DNA from: Alkalinema sp. FACHB-956
GTDB taxonomy: Bacteria > Cyanobacteriota > Cyanobacteriia > Leptolyngbyales > Leptolyngbyaceae
Direction: 5' to 3'
DNA length: 64,000 nucleotides
Assembly: GCF_014697025.1 (NCBI RefSeq)
Contig: NZ_JACJRC010000012.1
Coordinates: 62,001-126,000 of the forward strand
In this document: piece after piece, positions 61,663 through 64,000 of the stretch
Position numbering within the stretch: position 1 is the first letter of the stretch
How the letters are laid out: every line of letters starts with the position of its first letter
Notes under the pieces: model-generated
The model's input: only the letters and a program-made list of their open reading frames with translations
Told to the model about the DNA's origin: nothing
Databases searched by the model: none
Program-made: the position numbers and the translations under genes

Positions 61663-64000
61663 TTATCCACTACAGGTCGCGATCGACGTTGCGGAAACAG
61701 TTGTGGGACTGGCGATCAGCGCGATCGTGCCATCGGCATTACGTTGAAATCCCGAGGCTTGAACGAGAGTAGAAGGAGCCGCAGGACTGGCCGCAACGGT
61801 GCTGGACTGGCCACGATAGGCGGATAAATCCCGGAGGTCATTCCAGGTTCGATCGCTCATCACTTGCTGATTCGGATTCTGGGGCACTCCCCCTCGTCCC
61901 GTCGCCACAAACTGACTCCCCTGGTTTGCAGCACAACCCGTCGCGATTTTTTGACTCGGATCAGCCACATTCACGGGTAATTCCGTTAATCCTGCGTTGG
62001 GATCGGTGCCGATCGTATTCACCTGCACATTACCATTCAATCCAAACTCAGAACTGGCAGTGATGTCACTCTTGGGTGTCAGCTTTGGTCGAAATTGCAA
62101 TCCTAACAGTGCTTGAGTAGTAATATTAATATTCCCACCACTGCCCAAAACGGCATTAGCAACAATGTCACTATTTTCGTTTTCCAGGCCCACGATCGCT
62201 AATGCCCTAATGTTGATATTTCCTCCTGTAGAAGCACCTTGAGCATTGGTTGTGATGTGACTAGCACGACGAAGTAGTAAGACTTCCTTTGTAGTCAGAT
62301 TAATATTTCCTTGACTACCATCGTTGACCTCTGCACGTAAGCTGGCACCATTATCTAAAAAGATATTCTTAGCATTAACATTTAAGTTTCCTGCGTTCCC
62401 TGTACCGGTATTGCTGACCGTGATTTGGCCCGCATCCCGCACCTGTACAGTATCGGCAGTGATATTGATAGACCCAGCATCAAAAGATGTGCTAGAAGAT
62501 GCCGTAATCGCACTGGGGAGATGCTGACCATTGACCAGAGTTTGAGAAATACCTTGAATATCCAGAGTTTTAACATTCAAGTTGATATTTCCTGCGGAAC
62601 CTTGCCCTTGGGTGGAAGAGGCAATCTGCCCCCCATTAAAAAGCCGCAGGCTATTAGAAGTTAAGGTAATCTTCCCCCCTGAACCCACGGCATTGGCATT
62701 GACAGCAACCGTAATACCACCGGGTGCCTGTTCGATTACATCAACCACCGGATCGCTGACACTCACATCCATCGCGTGAATCGTGATGTTCCCTGCTTGC
62801 CCGCTTCCCGTTAGAGTAGAGCGAATCGTCCCGCCGTTAGAGAGATGCAAATGTCCCACGTCAATGGTGATATTGCCCGCTTGCCCTTCCGTTGGGCCAA
62901 TTCCTGTAGCGATACCCGACAACAGATAATTAGGTGTGTATCCCGATATTTCTAGGCTTTCACTGGCGCGAATCGAGATGTCTCCCGCCTTGCCCGTGGG
63001 CGCAGAGATTGGATCAAAAGCCACCAGAGCCGAACTAACAATGCCACCATCTACCACTCGGATGCGATCGGCATCAATGCTAATCTTGCCACTCTCATTA
63101 TTCTTGCCACTAAAGAGGTTGGTGGTAATGGAAGTGGGTGCAGGAAAAAAAGGATTTGCACCGACGACCTCCACGTCTTTAGCTCGCACGGTGACATCCC
63201 CTGAACGCGAATTGTTTCCGGCAGAAGAGGACTGGAGCCAAGCACCATCCGCTAGGCGCAGGCGAACCGTTTCAACGGTCACATTCCCTGCTTGCCCGCT
63301 GCCTGAAGGCCCAAAAAGAATACCCACATTAGTGCTGATACCAGGGCCAATTTGTCCTGGCAGAGAAGCTCCTAATAGATCCACAAATTCTGTGGTTTGA
63401 ACCGTGATTCCTTTACCTTGCCCAGCAAAAGTAATCGAACTAATGTTTGAGCCCTCCTGCACGGTTAGGCCACGGCCACGGATGTTGATGGCTCCCCCAT
63501 TAAGGCCACTCGCATCGACGGTGGAAGCTTGTTGGAGGGTAATGTTGCCCCAGTTAGCTGTTGCTGCTGAACTGGCTAGTTGCCAGGGCTGGGAGTTCAT
63601 AGTGATCTGTCCATTCTGCACAGCCCATAGCTCAACCCGACCATCGGGAGCAGAAAGGGTTGCACTATTGACATCGATGAGGCCAGCGACTAGCGCTAAT
63701 GTCTTCGTAGGGACGACAGAAAGCGTAGGAGGACGGAAGAAGGGGTTCGCAGTTCCAGGGCCTTGGACTTGAATTGGGCCAGCATTCGCTCCCATTTGCA
63801 AGCCTACTGGTGCACTCATCGTCAAAAGTGGTGCTCCAGAATTCGCTGCACTAAACACAGTCCCATCCGCAAATTGAATACTAGTCGCCGTAGTGCCAAC
63901 AAACGAACCCCCAATGTTCAACGAGGCATTGGAGCCAAATAAAATACCACTGGGATTGAGCAAAAATAAGCTAGCAGCGCCATTGGCCTTGATGAGTCCA
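61663..64000 (-). CDS. TPS-domain haemagglutinin-like exoprotein, paralogue 4 (N-terminus outside window)
   Basis: The frame is open through the right edge. The visible part begins inside the TPS domain (GLIKANGAASLFLLNPSGIL, then FGSNASLNIGGSFVGTTAT), so only about 110 residues including the signal peptide are missing. The beta-helix body has rungs such as GNITIDVGHLHLSNGG and GNINLNVKTLDIQG. The tail has KIATGCAANQGSQFVATGRG, VPQNPNQ and ASGFQRNADGTIALIAS and ends TSIATCSG. It is 97 bases upstream of paralogue 3. An internal Met (63963) is not a credible start, because it splits the conserved secretion domain. Confidence 0.9.
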   Translation of the reverse strand, partial: GLIKANGAASLFLLNPSGILFGSNASLNIGGSFVGTTATSIQFADGTVFSAANSGAPLLTMSAPVGLQMGANAGPIQVQGPGTANPFFRPPTLSVVPTKTLALVAGLIDVNSATLSAPDGRVELWAVQNGQITMNSQPWQLASSAATANWGNITLQQASTVDASGLNGGAINIRGRGLTVQEGSNISSITFAGQGKGITVQTTEFVDLLGASLPGQIGPGISTNVGILFGPSGSGQAGNVTVETVRLRLADGAWLQSSSAGNNSRSGDVTVRAKDVEVVGANPFFPAPTSITTNLFSGKNNESGKISIDADRIRVVDGGIVSSALVAFDPISAPTGKAGDISIRASESLEISGYTPNYLLSGIATGIGPTEGQAGNITIDVGHLHLSNGGTIRSTLTGSGQAGNITIHAMDVSVSDPVVDVIEQAPGGITVAVNANAVGSGGKITLTSNSLRLFNGGQIASSTQGQGSAGNINLNVKTLDIQGISQTLVNGQHLPSAITASSSTSFDAGSINITADTVQVRDAGQITVSNTGTGNAGNLNVNAKNIFLDNGASLRAEVNDGSQGNINLTTKEVLLLRRASHITTNAQGASTGGNINIRALAIVGLENENSDIVANAVLGSGGNINITTQALLGLQFRPKLTPKSDITASSEFGLNGNVQVNTIGTDPNAGLTELPVNVADPSQKIATGCAANQGSQFVATGRGGVPQNPNQQVMSDRTWNDLRDLSAYRGQSSTVAASPAAPSTLVQASGFQRNADGTIALIASPTTVSATSIATCSG

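Noticed and set aside
1..64000. tRNA, rRNA or known riboswitch genes
   Set aside because: No cloverleaf-like segments, rRNA stretches or riboswitch cores were recognised on reading the non-coding regions; a covariance-model scan would be needed to exclude small RNAs.

Overview
The window comes from a cyanobacterium, probably filamentous or morphologically complex. HIP1-type GCGATCGC/CGATCG palindromes occur throughout. There is a bacteriophytochrome with a small CheY-like partner, and a tandem family of cyanobacterial-type filamentous-haemagglutinin (two-partner-secretion) proteins. The species cannot be named from the sequence alone.

Region 1 (about 1-24,960) reads as one iron-acquisition island that makes and handles a salicylate-capped siderophore. 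On the right, a stand-alone aryl carrier protein, an aryl-acid AMP ligase and a salicylate synthase (21,619-24,960, + strand) should make salicylate and load it. On the left, a minus-strand assembly line (13,013 down to 1) holds a KAS-III/ACP fusion, a Cy-A-PCP NRPS whose A domain looks cysteine-specific, a KS-AT-KR-ACP polyketide synthase, a luciferase-like monooxygenase, an FTR1-like membrane protein and the start of a further NRPS condensation module that leaves the window. Between them lie a type II thioesterase, an EntS-like MFS exporter, ExbB/ExbD, a TonB-dependent receptor and an AmpG/RhtX/FptX-like permease. TGAGAAT/ATTCTCA inverted repeats upstream of several of these genes are candidate Fur sites. 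The expected chemistry is a hydroxyphenyl-thiazoline extended by a reduced C2 unit, as in the pyochelin/yersiniabactin/micacocidin style. The exact product cannot be read because the line is cut at base 1.

Region 2 (25,001-27,328) holds unrelated single genes: an Rpn/DUF4351-type nuclease, a von Willebrand A protein and a GNAT acetyltransferase. It is followed by about 1 kb of repeat-rich non-coding DNA.

Region 3 (28,348-48,708) is the most unusual part. Two giant genes together encode about 5,060 residues of a split Tc-toxin A subunit. The first carries the N-terminal VRP1-like part and the second the neuraminidase/ABC-toxin-N and TcB-binding C-terminal part, and long arrays of hemopexin-like repeats are inserted in both. 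No TcB or TcC/Rhs cocoon gene follows. Instead there are two proteins with basic, disordered N-termini. One carries a perfect-register 14-residue coiled-coil repeat. The other (1,124 aa) ends in what looks like a fold-type-I PLP-dependent enzyme.

Region 4 (48,742-53,498) has a DUF6788-like zinc-ribbon protein, two hypothetical proteins and a biliverdin-type bacteriophytochrome histidine kinase overlapping its response regulator. Region 5 (53,905-64,000) is a tandem array of four paralogous TPS-domain (haemagglutination-activity) exoproteins, the last one cut by the right edge.
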